Notes under the pieces: generated by a model
The model's database searches: none
What the model was told of the DNA's origin: nothing
Seen by the model: only the letters and a program-made list of their open reading frames with translations
From: Actinomycetes bacterium
GTDB taxonomy: Bacteria > Actinomycetota > Acidimicrobiia > Acidimicrobiales > UBA8190
NCBI GenBank assembly: GCA_021798135.1
Contig: JAJZYI010000216.1
Coordinates: 1-5,854 of the forward strand
Length of the DNA stretch: 5,854 nucleotides
Reading direction: 5' to 3'
Position numbers and translations under genes: made by a program
In this document: piece by piece, positions 1 to 5,076 of the stretch
How the letters are laid out: each line of letters starts with the position of its first letter
Position numbering within the stretch: the stretch's first letter is position 1

Positions 1-41
1 ACGCGAGCCCAGAGCGTCGTCCGTCGCAATTCGGCGCGCAT
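1..41 (-). CDS. Possible 5' end of a leftward gene cut by the window edge
   Basis: An ATG on the minus strand at 41-39 opens a frame that runs without a stop to position 1. It reads MRAELRRTTLWAR, 13 full codons. A GAGGA Shine-Dalgarno-like sequence lies at 52-48, six bases before the ATG, which is close to ideal spacing. The gap to the upstream dehydrogenase stop is about 150 bp, so this would be a separate gene in the same direction. The visible basic N-terminus is too short to identify a family. The call rests on start codon, ribosome binding site and open frame only, and could be chance. Confidence 0.35.
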   Translation of the reverse strand, partial: MRAELRRTTLWAR

Positions 42-189
42 GGATGATCCTCGTTTCGTCGACACAATCGTTCGTCTCAGCACGTGGACGAGCACCCTAC
101 GTGACCGACAACGCGCGGTCAACGGGTACGGTTGGCACAGTCGAGTCCACCGACGTGGTGTGCGAGGCATCGACGAGCCGACGAGCCGG
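42..189. other. Intergenic region downstream of the hydroxyacid dehydrogenase
   Basis: This stretch lies between the dehydrogenase stop and the putative edge gene. It is less GC-rich than its surroundings, notably at 45-75, as expected for a non-coding or promoter region. There is a weak dyad, GTTCGTC at 70-76 with GACGAGC at 87-93 (one G-T pair), and an 8-bp direct duplication GACGAGCC at 172-187. Neither is followed by a T run on either strand, so I do not call a terminator. No convincing -35/-10 pair was found. Confidence 0.4.
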
Positions 190-1167
190 TCACGCCCCCA
201 GCACCCGAACGGGTGATCCGTCCAGCCAGGCGACGATGTCGTCCACCACCTCGGTGAAGAACCGCTCGTAGCCGCGAGCCGTCACGTACCCGACGTGGGG
301 CGTCGCCAGCACGTTCGGCAAGCTCCGGAAGGGGTGCCCGACAGCCAGGGGCTCGCGGTCGTACACGTCGACGCAGGCGCCGGCGATGCCTCCCGACCGG
401 CACGCCTCGGCCACGGCTGCCTCGTCGCACACGGGCCCCCGACTGGTGTTCACGAGCCATGCGGTCGGCTTCATGCGGGCCAGCTCGGCGGCCCCGATGA
501 GCCCCCGGGTCCGTTCCGACAGCACCAGGTGCACGCTCACCACGTCCGACGTGGCGAGCAGCTCGTCCCTGGCGACGAGCGAGACGCCAACGTCGGCGCA
601 GCGCTCGGCGGTGAGGTTGGCGCTCCAGGCGACCACGTCCATGCCGAAGGCCAGGCCGATCCGTGCCACCTGGCTGCCGAGGCGGCCGAGGCCGACCACG
701 CCCAGCCGCGCGCCGGCCAGGTCACCGCCGACGGTCGTCATCCAGCCGCCCGCCCGCACGCTGGCGAGCTCCTCGGGAAGGTGACGGACCGCCGCCAGGA
801 TGAGCGCCCACGTGAGCTCGGCCGTGCCGTTGCTTGCGGCGCCCGTGCCGCACACGGTCACGCCCCGCTCGGCGCAGGCGGCGAGGTCGACGGCCGCATT
901 GCGGGGGCCGGTGGTGACGAGGAGGCGGAGGTTCTCCAGCGCTGTCACCAGGTCTCGCCCGAACGGGGTGCGCTCCCGCATGGCCACCACGACGTCGAAG
1001 GGGCGCAACCGTCGTACCAGCGCGTCGAGGTCGGCAACGTGGTCGGGGAACACCTGCACCTCGGCGCGCCCCGCCAGCCGGTCCCACGGCCCGAAGGCGG
1101 TCGCCACTCCCTGGTAGTCGTCGAGGACCGCCACCCGCGGCAGCCGGCTCGAACCCGAAGCGCCCAT
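190..1167 (-). CDS. D-2-hydroxyacid dehydrogenase family protein (NAD(P)-dependent)
   Basis: A 325-residue cytosolic oxidoreductase of the D-isomer-specific 2-hydroxyacid dehydrogenase family, which interconverts 2-oxoacids and D-2-hydroxyacids using NAD(P)H. Seen directly: the dinucleotide-binding loop GLGRLG at residues 159-164, and the three catalytic positions Arg243 (in NTSRGP), Glu272 (in DVYDREPL) and His291 (in TPHVGY). All are intact and correctly spaced. The length is normal for the family (about 310-340). The second Rossmann strand ends VVAWSANLT with no acidic residue, so NADP use is possible; this is inference. The substrate cannot be read from sequence. ATG at 1167 is chosen because conserved sequence (PRVAVLDDYQG) begins just after it. 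The frame stays open to a TTG at 1287, but that extension only encodes a small repeat. No strong ribosome binding site precedes 1167. It lies 126 bp behind tetR on the same strand and may share its transcript. Confidence 0.88.
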   Translation of the reverse strand: MGASGSSRLPRVAVLDDYQGVATAFGPWDRLAGRAEVQVFPDHVADLDALVRRLRPFDVVVAMRERTPFGRDLVTALENLRLLVTTGPRNAAVDLAACAERGVTVCGTGAASNGTAELTWALILAAVRHLPEELASVRAGGWMTTVGGDLAGARLGVVGLGRLGSQVARIGLAFGMDVVAWSANLTAERCADVGVSLVARDELLATSDVVSVHLVLSERTRGLIGAAELARMKPTAWLVNTSRGPVCDEAAVAEACRSGGIAGACVDVYDREPLAVGHPFRSLPNVLATPHVGYVTARGYERFFTEVVDDIVAWLDGSPVRVLGA

Positions 1168-1228
1168 GGAGGGCAGTCTGGCCGAACCCAGGCGGCACCA
1201 CCATCGGCGTCCACGGTCCGGGCCGGGG

Positions 1229-1280
1229 GCCGACAGCCAGCCAGAGGCCGACAGCCAGCCAGAGGCCGACAGGCAGCCGG
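1229..1280. repeat. 18-bp tandem repeat, two exact copies plus a diverged third
   Basis: The unit GCCGACAGCCAGCCAGAG occurs exactly at 1229-1246 and 1247-1264. A diverged partial copy (GCCGACAGGCAGCCGG) follows at 1265-1280. It lies in the gap between the tetR stop and the dehydrogenase start. Because the unit is a multiple of three, it keeps the dehydrogenase frame open upstream, where it would read SASGWL repeats. This looks like a minisatellite rather than protein sequence, since the conserved dehydrogenase N-terminus begins later. Confidence 0.85.
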
Positions 1281-1293
1281 GGCCCAAAGGCCG

Positions 1294-1863
1294 TCAGGGG
1301 CCGGCGGCGACGCTGCGGAGCTCGGCCACCGCGGCCCGCATCACGTCGGCGAGCGGGCGATCGTCCGCCTCACCGGCCCAGCGCTCCAGGGCGACCCGCA
1401 GGACCGTCATGCCGGCATCGGCGGCCAGGCTGGCGGACGGTTCGGCCACGCCCCGGGCTCGGAGGGCCGCTGCCACCGCCGCGGCGTAGTCGGCGATCTT
1501 GGCCAGCTCCCGCTCGCGCAGCTCCGGGTTGGCGGCGATCACCGCGTGGCGCTGGCGAGCGAGGTCTCGGCGCGCCTCGCCGAGCAGGGTCGCCGCGGCG
1601 TCGAGCCCGCAGGTCACGGCGGCCAGGGGACCGTCGCCGGCCGGGGCTGCGGCGACCGCTGCCACGATCCGCTCCTGCAGCAGGCCGGACCCGGCGAAGA
1701 GGACCTCCCGCTTGTCGGCGAAGTGGCGGAAGAACGTGCGCTCGGTCAGCCCTGCCCTGGCGGCGATCTGCGCCGCCGTGGTCTGGTCGAAACCCCGCTC
1801 GGCGTACAGCGCGAGGGCGGCCTCCTGCAGGCGCCCGCGGCTGTCCGGTTCCCAACGACCCAC
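1294..1863 (-). CDS. TetR/AcrR-family transcriptional regulator
   Basis: A 189-residue DNA-binding repressor-type protein. The N-terminal helix-turn-helix spans about residues 9-56: AALALYAERGFDQTTAAQIA, then the turn and recognition helix AGLTERTFFRHFADKREVLF, an excellent match to the TetR consensus. The rest is an alpha-helical, Ala- and Arg-rich ligand-binding and dimerisation domain, with the ANPELRERE segment near 111-119 seen in many actinobacterial members. The length is typical (180-220). It starts at GTG 1863. A GGTAGGA sequence ends about 8 bases before it, while a TAGGAT -10-like hexamer (1875-1870) would put transcription start near the GTG, so a leaderless message is also possible. 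It is divergent from the SDR gene across 80 bp containing dyad repeats, the classic arrangement for a regulator that represses its neighbour and itself. The ligand is unknown. Confidence 0.93.
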   Translation of the reverse strand: MGRWEPDSRGRLQEAALALYAERGFDQTTAAQIAARAGLTERTFFRHFADKREVLFAGSGLLQERIVAAVAAAPAGDGPLAAVTCGLDAAATLLGEARRDLARQRHAVIAANPELRERELAKIADYAAAVAAALRARGVAEPSASLAADAGMTVLRVALERWAGEADDRPLADVMRAAVAELRSVAAGP

Positions 1864-1878
1864 GCTCCGATCCTACCG

Positions 1879-1907
1879 TTGACAGTGACTGACATCGGGC
1901 GTACGCT
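1879..1907 (+). promoter_or_regulatory. Sigma-70-type promoter for the SDR gene
   Basis: A perfect -35 hexamer TTGACA at 1879-1884 is followed after 17 bp by TACGCT at 1902-1907. The latter fits the TAnnnT -10 pattern of high-GC actinobacteria. Transcription would start near 1913-1915, giving a leader of about 30 bases that includes the GGGAGG ribosome binding site. It overlaps the dyads described separately, so repressor binding would block it. Confidence 0.65.
1880..1894. promoter_or_regulatory. Candidate TetR operator 1 (over the -35)
   Basis: TGACAGTGACTGACA is a 15-bp near-palindrome centred on 1887, symmetric except for one mismatched pair (1882/1892). It covers the -35 element of the SDR promoter. 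It shares ACTGAC with the second dyad exactly 30 bp to the right. Its position in the divergent tetR/SDR gap is what suggests TetR binding; the binding itself is inferred. Confidence 0.5.
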
Positions 1908-1908
1908 C

Positions 1909-1925
1909 ATGTCAGCAACTGACGT
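1909..1925. promoter_or_regulatory. Candidate TetR operator 2 (over the transcription start)
   Basis: ATGTCAGCAACTGACGT is a 17-bp dyad with 7-bp arms, one mismatched pair and a 3-bp centre (centre 1917), a usual size for a TetR-family operator. It covers the predicted start of SDR transcription. An exact 8-bp palindrome TGACGTCA overlaps its right end (1920-1927). The left arm ATGTCAG also pairs exactly with CTGACAT at 1889-1895, so a wider dyad centred on 1902 is an alternative reading. Confidence 0.5.
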
Positions 1926-1931
1926 CACCCT

Positions 1932-1937
1932 GGGAGG
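1932..1937 (+). promoter_or_regulatory. Ribosome binding site of the SDR gene
   Basis: GGGAGG lies six bases before the GTG at 1944. This strong match fixes the start codon of the SDR gene despite it being GTG. Confidence 0.8.
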
Positions 1938-1943
1938 TCCGTC

Positions 1944-2864
1944 GTGAAGTACTTCGTGACCGGCGCGTCCGGCTGGATCGGCTCCGCGCTCGTACCCGAG
2001 CTCATCCAGGCCGGCCACCACGTGGTCGGGCTGGCAAGGTCGGACGCCTCGGCGACGGCGCTGGCCGCGGCCGGTGTGACGCCACACCGCGGCGACCTCG
2101 GCGACCCGGCCGGCCTGGCCGAGGTCGCCGGCACGTGCGACGGGGTGGTGCACCTGGCGTTCCAGCACGAGGTGGCGTTCGGCCGAGGCGACTTCGTCGC
2201 CGCAGCCGCAGCCGACCGGCGCGCCGTGGAGGCCATGGGCGCGGCGCTGGCGGGCTCCGGCCGGCCCTTCGTCCTCGCCAGCGGCATGGTGGGCCTCGCG
2301 TCGGGCCGGACCGCTACCGAGGCGGACGGGCTGGTCCCGACTCCGGAGGTTCGCGGCGTCCCGGCCAGCCGCCGCCTGGCCACCGCGCTGCTCACGCTGT
2401 CGCTCTCGGGTGTCGGCGTGCGCTCGTCGGTGGTCCGCTTCGCCCCCACGGTGCACGGCCAGGGTGACCACGGGTTCGTCGCCACGTTCGTCGGCCTCGC
2501 CCGCCAGCACGGCGTGTCGGGCTACGTGGGCGACGGCGGCAACCGCTGGCCGGCGGTGCACGTCTCCGACGCCGCCCACCTGGTCCGGCTGGCCGTGGAG
2601 TCGGCGCCCGCCGGGTCGGTGCTGCACGCCGCCGCCGAGGAGGGCGTGGCGTTCCGTGGCATCGCCGAGGCCATCGGCCGCCAGGTCGGGGTCCCTGCGG
2701 TCTCGGTGGTGCCGGCGGACGCCCCCGCGCACTTCGGCTTCCTCGGCCAGTTCGCCGGCGTCGACGCCCCCGCCTCCTCCGCCATCACCCGGGACCTGCT
2801 CGGCTGGGTCCCGACGGGGCCGACGCTGCTGCAGGACCTGGGCGCCGGGCGCTACACCGGCTGA
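1944..2864 (+). CDS. Atypical extended SDR, NAD(P)-dependent epimerase/dehydratase-like protein
   Basis: A 306-residue soluble Rossmann-fold protein. The N-terminus carries the nucleotide-binding motif TGASGWIG at residues 6-13 (TGxxGxxG), Arg32 after the second strand (hinting at NADP), and GDL at 50-52. The segment RWPAVHVSDAAHLVRLA at 201-217 is typical of epimerase-like SDRs. The usual YxxxK catalytic pair is not present: the expected region reads EVRGVPASRRLAT (135-147), with no Tyr or Lys. This combination matches the atypical SDR group that keeps the extended cofactor motif but lacks the standard active site (assigned from memory as SDR_a7). No reaction can be named. Its GTG start is supported by GGGAGG six bases upstream. 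It is divergent from tetR and probably repressed by it, and it converges on gmd with only 21 bp between stops. Confidence 0.88.
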   Translation: MKYFVTGASGWIGSALVPELIQAGHHVVGLARSDASATALAAAGVTPHRGDLGDPAGLAEVAGTCDGVVHLAFQHEVAFGRGDFVAAAAADRRAVEAMGAALAGSGRPFVLASGMVGLASGRTATEADGLVPTPEVRGVPASRRLATALLTLSLSGVGVRSSVVRFAPTVHGQGDHGFVATFVGLARQHGVSGYVGDGGNRWPAVHVSDAAHLVRLAVESAPAGSVLHAAAEEGVAFRGIAEAIGRQVGVPAVSVVPADAPAHFGFLGQFAGVDAPASSAITRDLLGWVPTGPTLLQDLGAGRYTG

Positions 2865-2885
2865 CGGGCCCGCCACCCGGCGCGC

Positions 2886-3857
2886 TCAGCGGCCGGTTGC
2901 CGCGACCAGGGCCATGTCGGCGTCGACCATCATGCCGACCAGCTCGGCGAAGTCGACCGACCGCTCCCAGCCCAGCTCCCGGCGGGCCCGGGTGGGGTCG
3001 CCGACGAGCAGGTCCACCTCGGCCGGGCGCAGGAACCGCTCGTCGATCACCACGTGCTCGGTCCAGTCGAGCCCGACCCGGGCGAAGGCGATCTCGCACA
3101 GCTCGCGCACCGCGTGGGTCTCGCCGGTGGCGACCACGAAGTCACCCGGCTCGTCCCGCTGCACCATGAGCCACATGGCCCGCACGTAGTCCCCCGCGTA
3201 CCCCCAGTCTCGGTGGGCGTCGAGGTTGCCGAGCGGCAGCTTGTCGGCCAGGCCGTGGGCGATGCGGGCCACGCCGTGGGTGACCTTCCGGGTGACGAAC
3301 TCCAGGCCGCGACGGGGGCTCTCGTGGTTGAAGAGGATGCCGGACGAGGCGTGCAGCCCGTAGCTCTCGCGGTAGTTGACGGTGATCCAGTGCCCGTACA
3401 CCTTGGCCACGCCGTAGGGGCTGCGGGGGTAGAAGGGCGTCGACTCGTCCTGGGGCACCGCCTGGACCTTGCCGAACATCTCGGACGAGGACGCCTGGTA
3501 GAAGCGGATGGCGGGGTCGACCATGCGGATGGCGTCGAGGAGCCGGGTCACGCCGAGCGCCGTGGTCTCACCGGTGAGCACCGGCTGGCTCCACGACGTC
3601 TGCACGAACGACTGGGCCGCCAGGTTGTAGACCTCCGACGGCCGGTGCTCGCGCAGCAGGCCGATGAGCGAGCCCTCGTCGAGGAGGTCACCGGCGACGA
3701 GGGTGACGCGGTCCTGGATGTGGGCGATGCGCTCGAAGTTGACCGTGGACGAGCGGCGGACCATGCCGACCACCTCGTAGCCCTCGTCGAGCAGCAGCTC
3801 CGCCAGGTACGAACCGTCCTGGCCGGTGATCCCGGTGATGAGCGCACGCTTGGTCAT
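2886..3857 (-). CDS. gmd: GDP-mannose 4,6-dehydratase
   Basis: A 323-residue cytosolic extended SDR converting GDP-D-mannose to GDP-4-keto-6-deoxy-D-mannose, the branch-point precursor of GDP-fucose, GDP-rhamnose and GDP-perosamine. Seen directly: cofactor motif TGITGQDG at 8-15, the RRSS segment at 34-37 typical of NADP-binding Gmd, NLAAQSFV at 78-85, the catalytic Ser124/Glu126 (SSSEMFG), Tyr148 and Lys152 (SPYGVAKVYG), GILFNHESPRR at 173-183, and the C-terminal RPAEVDLLVGDPTRAR at 277-292. All key residues are present. At 323 residues it is shorter than E. coli Gmd (about 373) but normal for the short bacterial branch. ATG 3857 is preceded by GGAGGG nine bases upstream. No GDP-fucose synthase or other deoxysugar gene is adjacent. 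It has a long repeat-containing leader, and its stop converges on the SDR gene. Confidence 0.96.
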   Translation of the reverse strand: MTKRALITGITGQDGSYLAELLLDEGYEVVGMVRRSSTVNFERIAHIQDRVTLVAGDLLDEGSLIGLLREHRPSEVYNLAAQSFVQTSWSQPVLTGETTALGVTRLLDAIRMVDPAIRFYQASSSEMFGKVQAVPQDESTPFYPRSPYGVAKVYGHWITVNYRESYGLHASSGILFNHESPRRGLEFVTRKVTHGVARIAHGLADKLPLGNLDAHRDWGYAGDYVRAMWLMVQRDEPGDFVVATGETHAVRELCEIAFARVGLDWTEHVVIDERFLRPAEVDLLVGDPTRARRELGWERSVDFAELVGMMVDADMALVAATGR

Positions 3858-3866
3858 GGTCGTCGT

Positions 3867-3872
3867 CCCTCC
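3867..3872 (-). promoter_or_regulatory. Ribosome binding site of gmd
   Basis: On the minus strand GGAGGG (3872-3867) lies nine bases before the gmd ATG. It is a good match and confirms the start at 3857. Confidence 0.75.
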
Positions 3873-3896
3873 GCTAGTTCGCGGCAGCCACCCGTC

Positions 3897-3992
3897 GTCC
3901 AGCCGTTGTTGCGGCGCGCCGTCCAGGCGTTGCTACGGCCTGCCGTCCAGGCGTTGCTGCGGCCTGCCGTCCAGGCGTTGCTGCACCGCGTC
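3897..3992. repeat. 24-bp tandem repeat array, four units
   Basis: Four consecutive 24-bp units start at 3897, 3921, 3945 and 3969. Units 2 and 3 differ at one base (A or G at unit position 15). Unit 1 is diverged and unit 4 is identical to unit 3 only over its first 16 bases. Each full unit contains CAGGC and GCCTG, which can pair within a unit (9-base loop) or between neighbouring units (5-base loop). The array would be transcribed in the gmd leader, about 40 to 135 bases before the start codon, if the promoter lies upstream of it. Confidence 0.9.
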
Positions 3993-4166
3993 GTCGTTTC
4001 CTCACTGGACGCGGCACCGGCTACCGGTTCCCGGCCGAACCCCGCCGCTGTCGGACGAGCCGCTCCGGCACCGGCGCCAGCTATCCACATGCAAACACGA
4101 TTCGTAGTGACGAGACCACGCAACATGCTCTCTGGTCGTGCCCGGTCTGCAGGCTGCGCACGTGCG

Positions 4167-5057
4167 TCAGCGCCCGCGCCAACTCGGAGCCCGCTTCTCG
4201 GTGAAGGCGGCGATGCCCTCGGCGGCATCCTCGGTCTGGTTGACGAGGGTCAACATGGCCTGCAGGTGGGAGAGTGCTGGGTCGGCGGGCATGTCGACGA
4301 CAGCGTAGAACGCGTCGCGCCCCAGCCTCATCACGGCCGGCGACCGCCCGGCCAGCGCGGTGGCGAGCTCGTCGACCGTGGCATCGAGGTCCTGGTGGGG
4401 CACCACCCGGCTGACGAAGCCCAGCCGGAGTGCCTCGTCGGCACCGACCACCCGGCCCGTCAGCATCAGGTCGAGGGCCGCCTTCGGCCCCATGGACCGC
4501 AGCATCGGCACCGTGACCATGAACGGCCACAGCCCGACCTTGATCTCCGGCGCGCCGAAGCGGGCGCGCTCCGACGCGACGACGAGGTCGCAGGCCAGCG
4601 CGAGGCCGAAACCTCCAGCCATCGCCCATCCCGGCACCCGGGCGATCGTCGGCTTGCCCAGCCCCCACATCGCCCGGAACAGGTTCGCCAGCTCACCCCG
4701 CGCGTCGTGCAGCTCCAGGAAGCCCTCGGCGTCGTCCCGGCCGGCACCGCCCCGCGCCGCAGCGGCGACGGGGGGGTCCCCGACGGCGTCGCCCCCGCCG
4801 GCGGCCGCGCCGCCCGCCTGCGCAGCCGACGGTCCCTGGCCGCGCATGCCGCCGAGGTCCGCACCCGAGCAGAACGCCTCGTCGCCCGCCCCCGTGACGA
4901 CGACGACCCGCACGTCGTCGTCGGAGCGCGCGTCCACCATCGCCGCCCGCAGGCCACGGACGACCCCCCAGCTCATGGCATTTCGGCGCTCGGGCCGGTT
5001 GATCGTCAGCCGGAGGACACCACCGGAGGCGGACACGAGAAGGTCGTCGTTGGGCAC
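4167..5057 (-). CDS. Enoyl-CoA hydratase/isomerase (crotonase) family protein
   Basis: A 296-residue crotonase-fold protein acting on an acyl-CoA thioester in the cytosol. Seen directly: N-terminal LTINRPERRNAMS (17-29), the oxyanion-hole segment FCSGADLGGM (62-71), the second oxyanion segment GWAMAGGFGLALACDLVVA (143-161), and FGAPEIKVGLWP (167-178). Aligned by eye to rat mitochondrial enoyl-CoA hydratase, the Glu164 position is kept (Glu171) but the Glu144 position is Gly151. Simple hydratase activity is therefore doubtful, and isomerase or another crotonase chemistry is possible. The protein exceeds the usual 255-265 residues because of a Gly/Ala-rich stretch at about 73-112. GTG 5057 is the likely start: the next Met (28) lies inside the conserved RNAM motif. 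No clear ribosome binding site precedes it. It is 19 bp behind the methyltransferase on the same strand, so probably co-transcribed. Confidence 0.9.
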   Translation of the reverse strand: MPNDDLLVSASGGVLRLTINRPERRNAMSWGVVRGLRAAMVDARSDDDVRVVVVTGAGDEAFCSGADLGGMRGQGPSAAQAGGAAAGGGDAVGDPPVAAAARGGAGRDDAEGFLELHDARGELANLFRAMWGLGKPTIARVPGWAMAGGFGLALACDLVVASERARFGAPEIKVGLWPFMVTVPMLRSMGPKAALDLMLTGRVVGADEALRLGFVSRVVPHQDLDATVDELATALAGRSPAVMRLGRDAFYAVVDMPADPALSHLQAMLTLVNQTEDAAEGIAAFTEKRAPSWRGR

Positions 5058-5076
5058 CGGCCGACGGTAGCGCCGT

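Larger units (their letters stand above)
3858..4166. other. 309-bp gene-free leader upstream of gmd
   Basis: This gap separates the crotonase-family stop from the gmd start. From gmd outward it holds the gmd ribosome binding site, a 24-bp tandem repeat array (3897-3992), a GC-rich stretch, and a distinctly less GC-rich island at about 4081-4130. The island is the most likely place for the gmd promoter, although I found no clean -35/-10 pair; TTGCGT at 4123-4118 is the best -35 candidate and its -10 (TCGTGT) is poor. A perfect 10-bp palindrome CGCACGTGCG sits at 4157-4166, directly after the crotonase-family stop, without a T run. The frames open across this gap use codons such as GGA, CGA and CCA unlike the real genes, so I see no convincing CDS. 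Confidence 0.6.

Noticed and set aside
1281..1296. Short GGCC/GGCC hairpin after the tetR stop as a terminator
   Set aside because: The stem is about four base pairs and no T run follows on the minus strand. Readthrough into the dehydrogenase is equally plausible.
295..1947. A 550-codon open frame on the plus strand
   Set aside because: It is antisense to the hydroxyacid dehydrogenase and tetR, both confidently identified. The translation is His-, Gly- and Arg-rich without a recognisable fold.
2865..2872. CGGGCCCG palindrome between the converging SDR and gmd stops as a bidirectional terminator
   Set aside because: The stem would be only four base pairs with no loop and no flanking T or A run. 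An intrinsic terminator cannot be supported.
1746..2876. A 376-codon minus-strand frame opposite the SDR gene
   Set aside because: The plus-strand SDR has a clear cofactor motif, promoter and ribosome binding site; this frame is its shadow and also crosses the tetR start.
3897..3992. CRISPR array
   Set aside because: The 24-bp units are contiguous with no unique spacers and no cas genes are nearby, so this is a simple tandem repeat.
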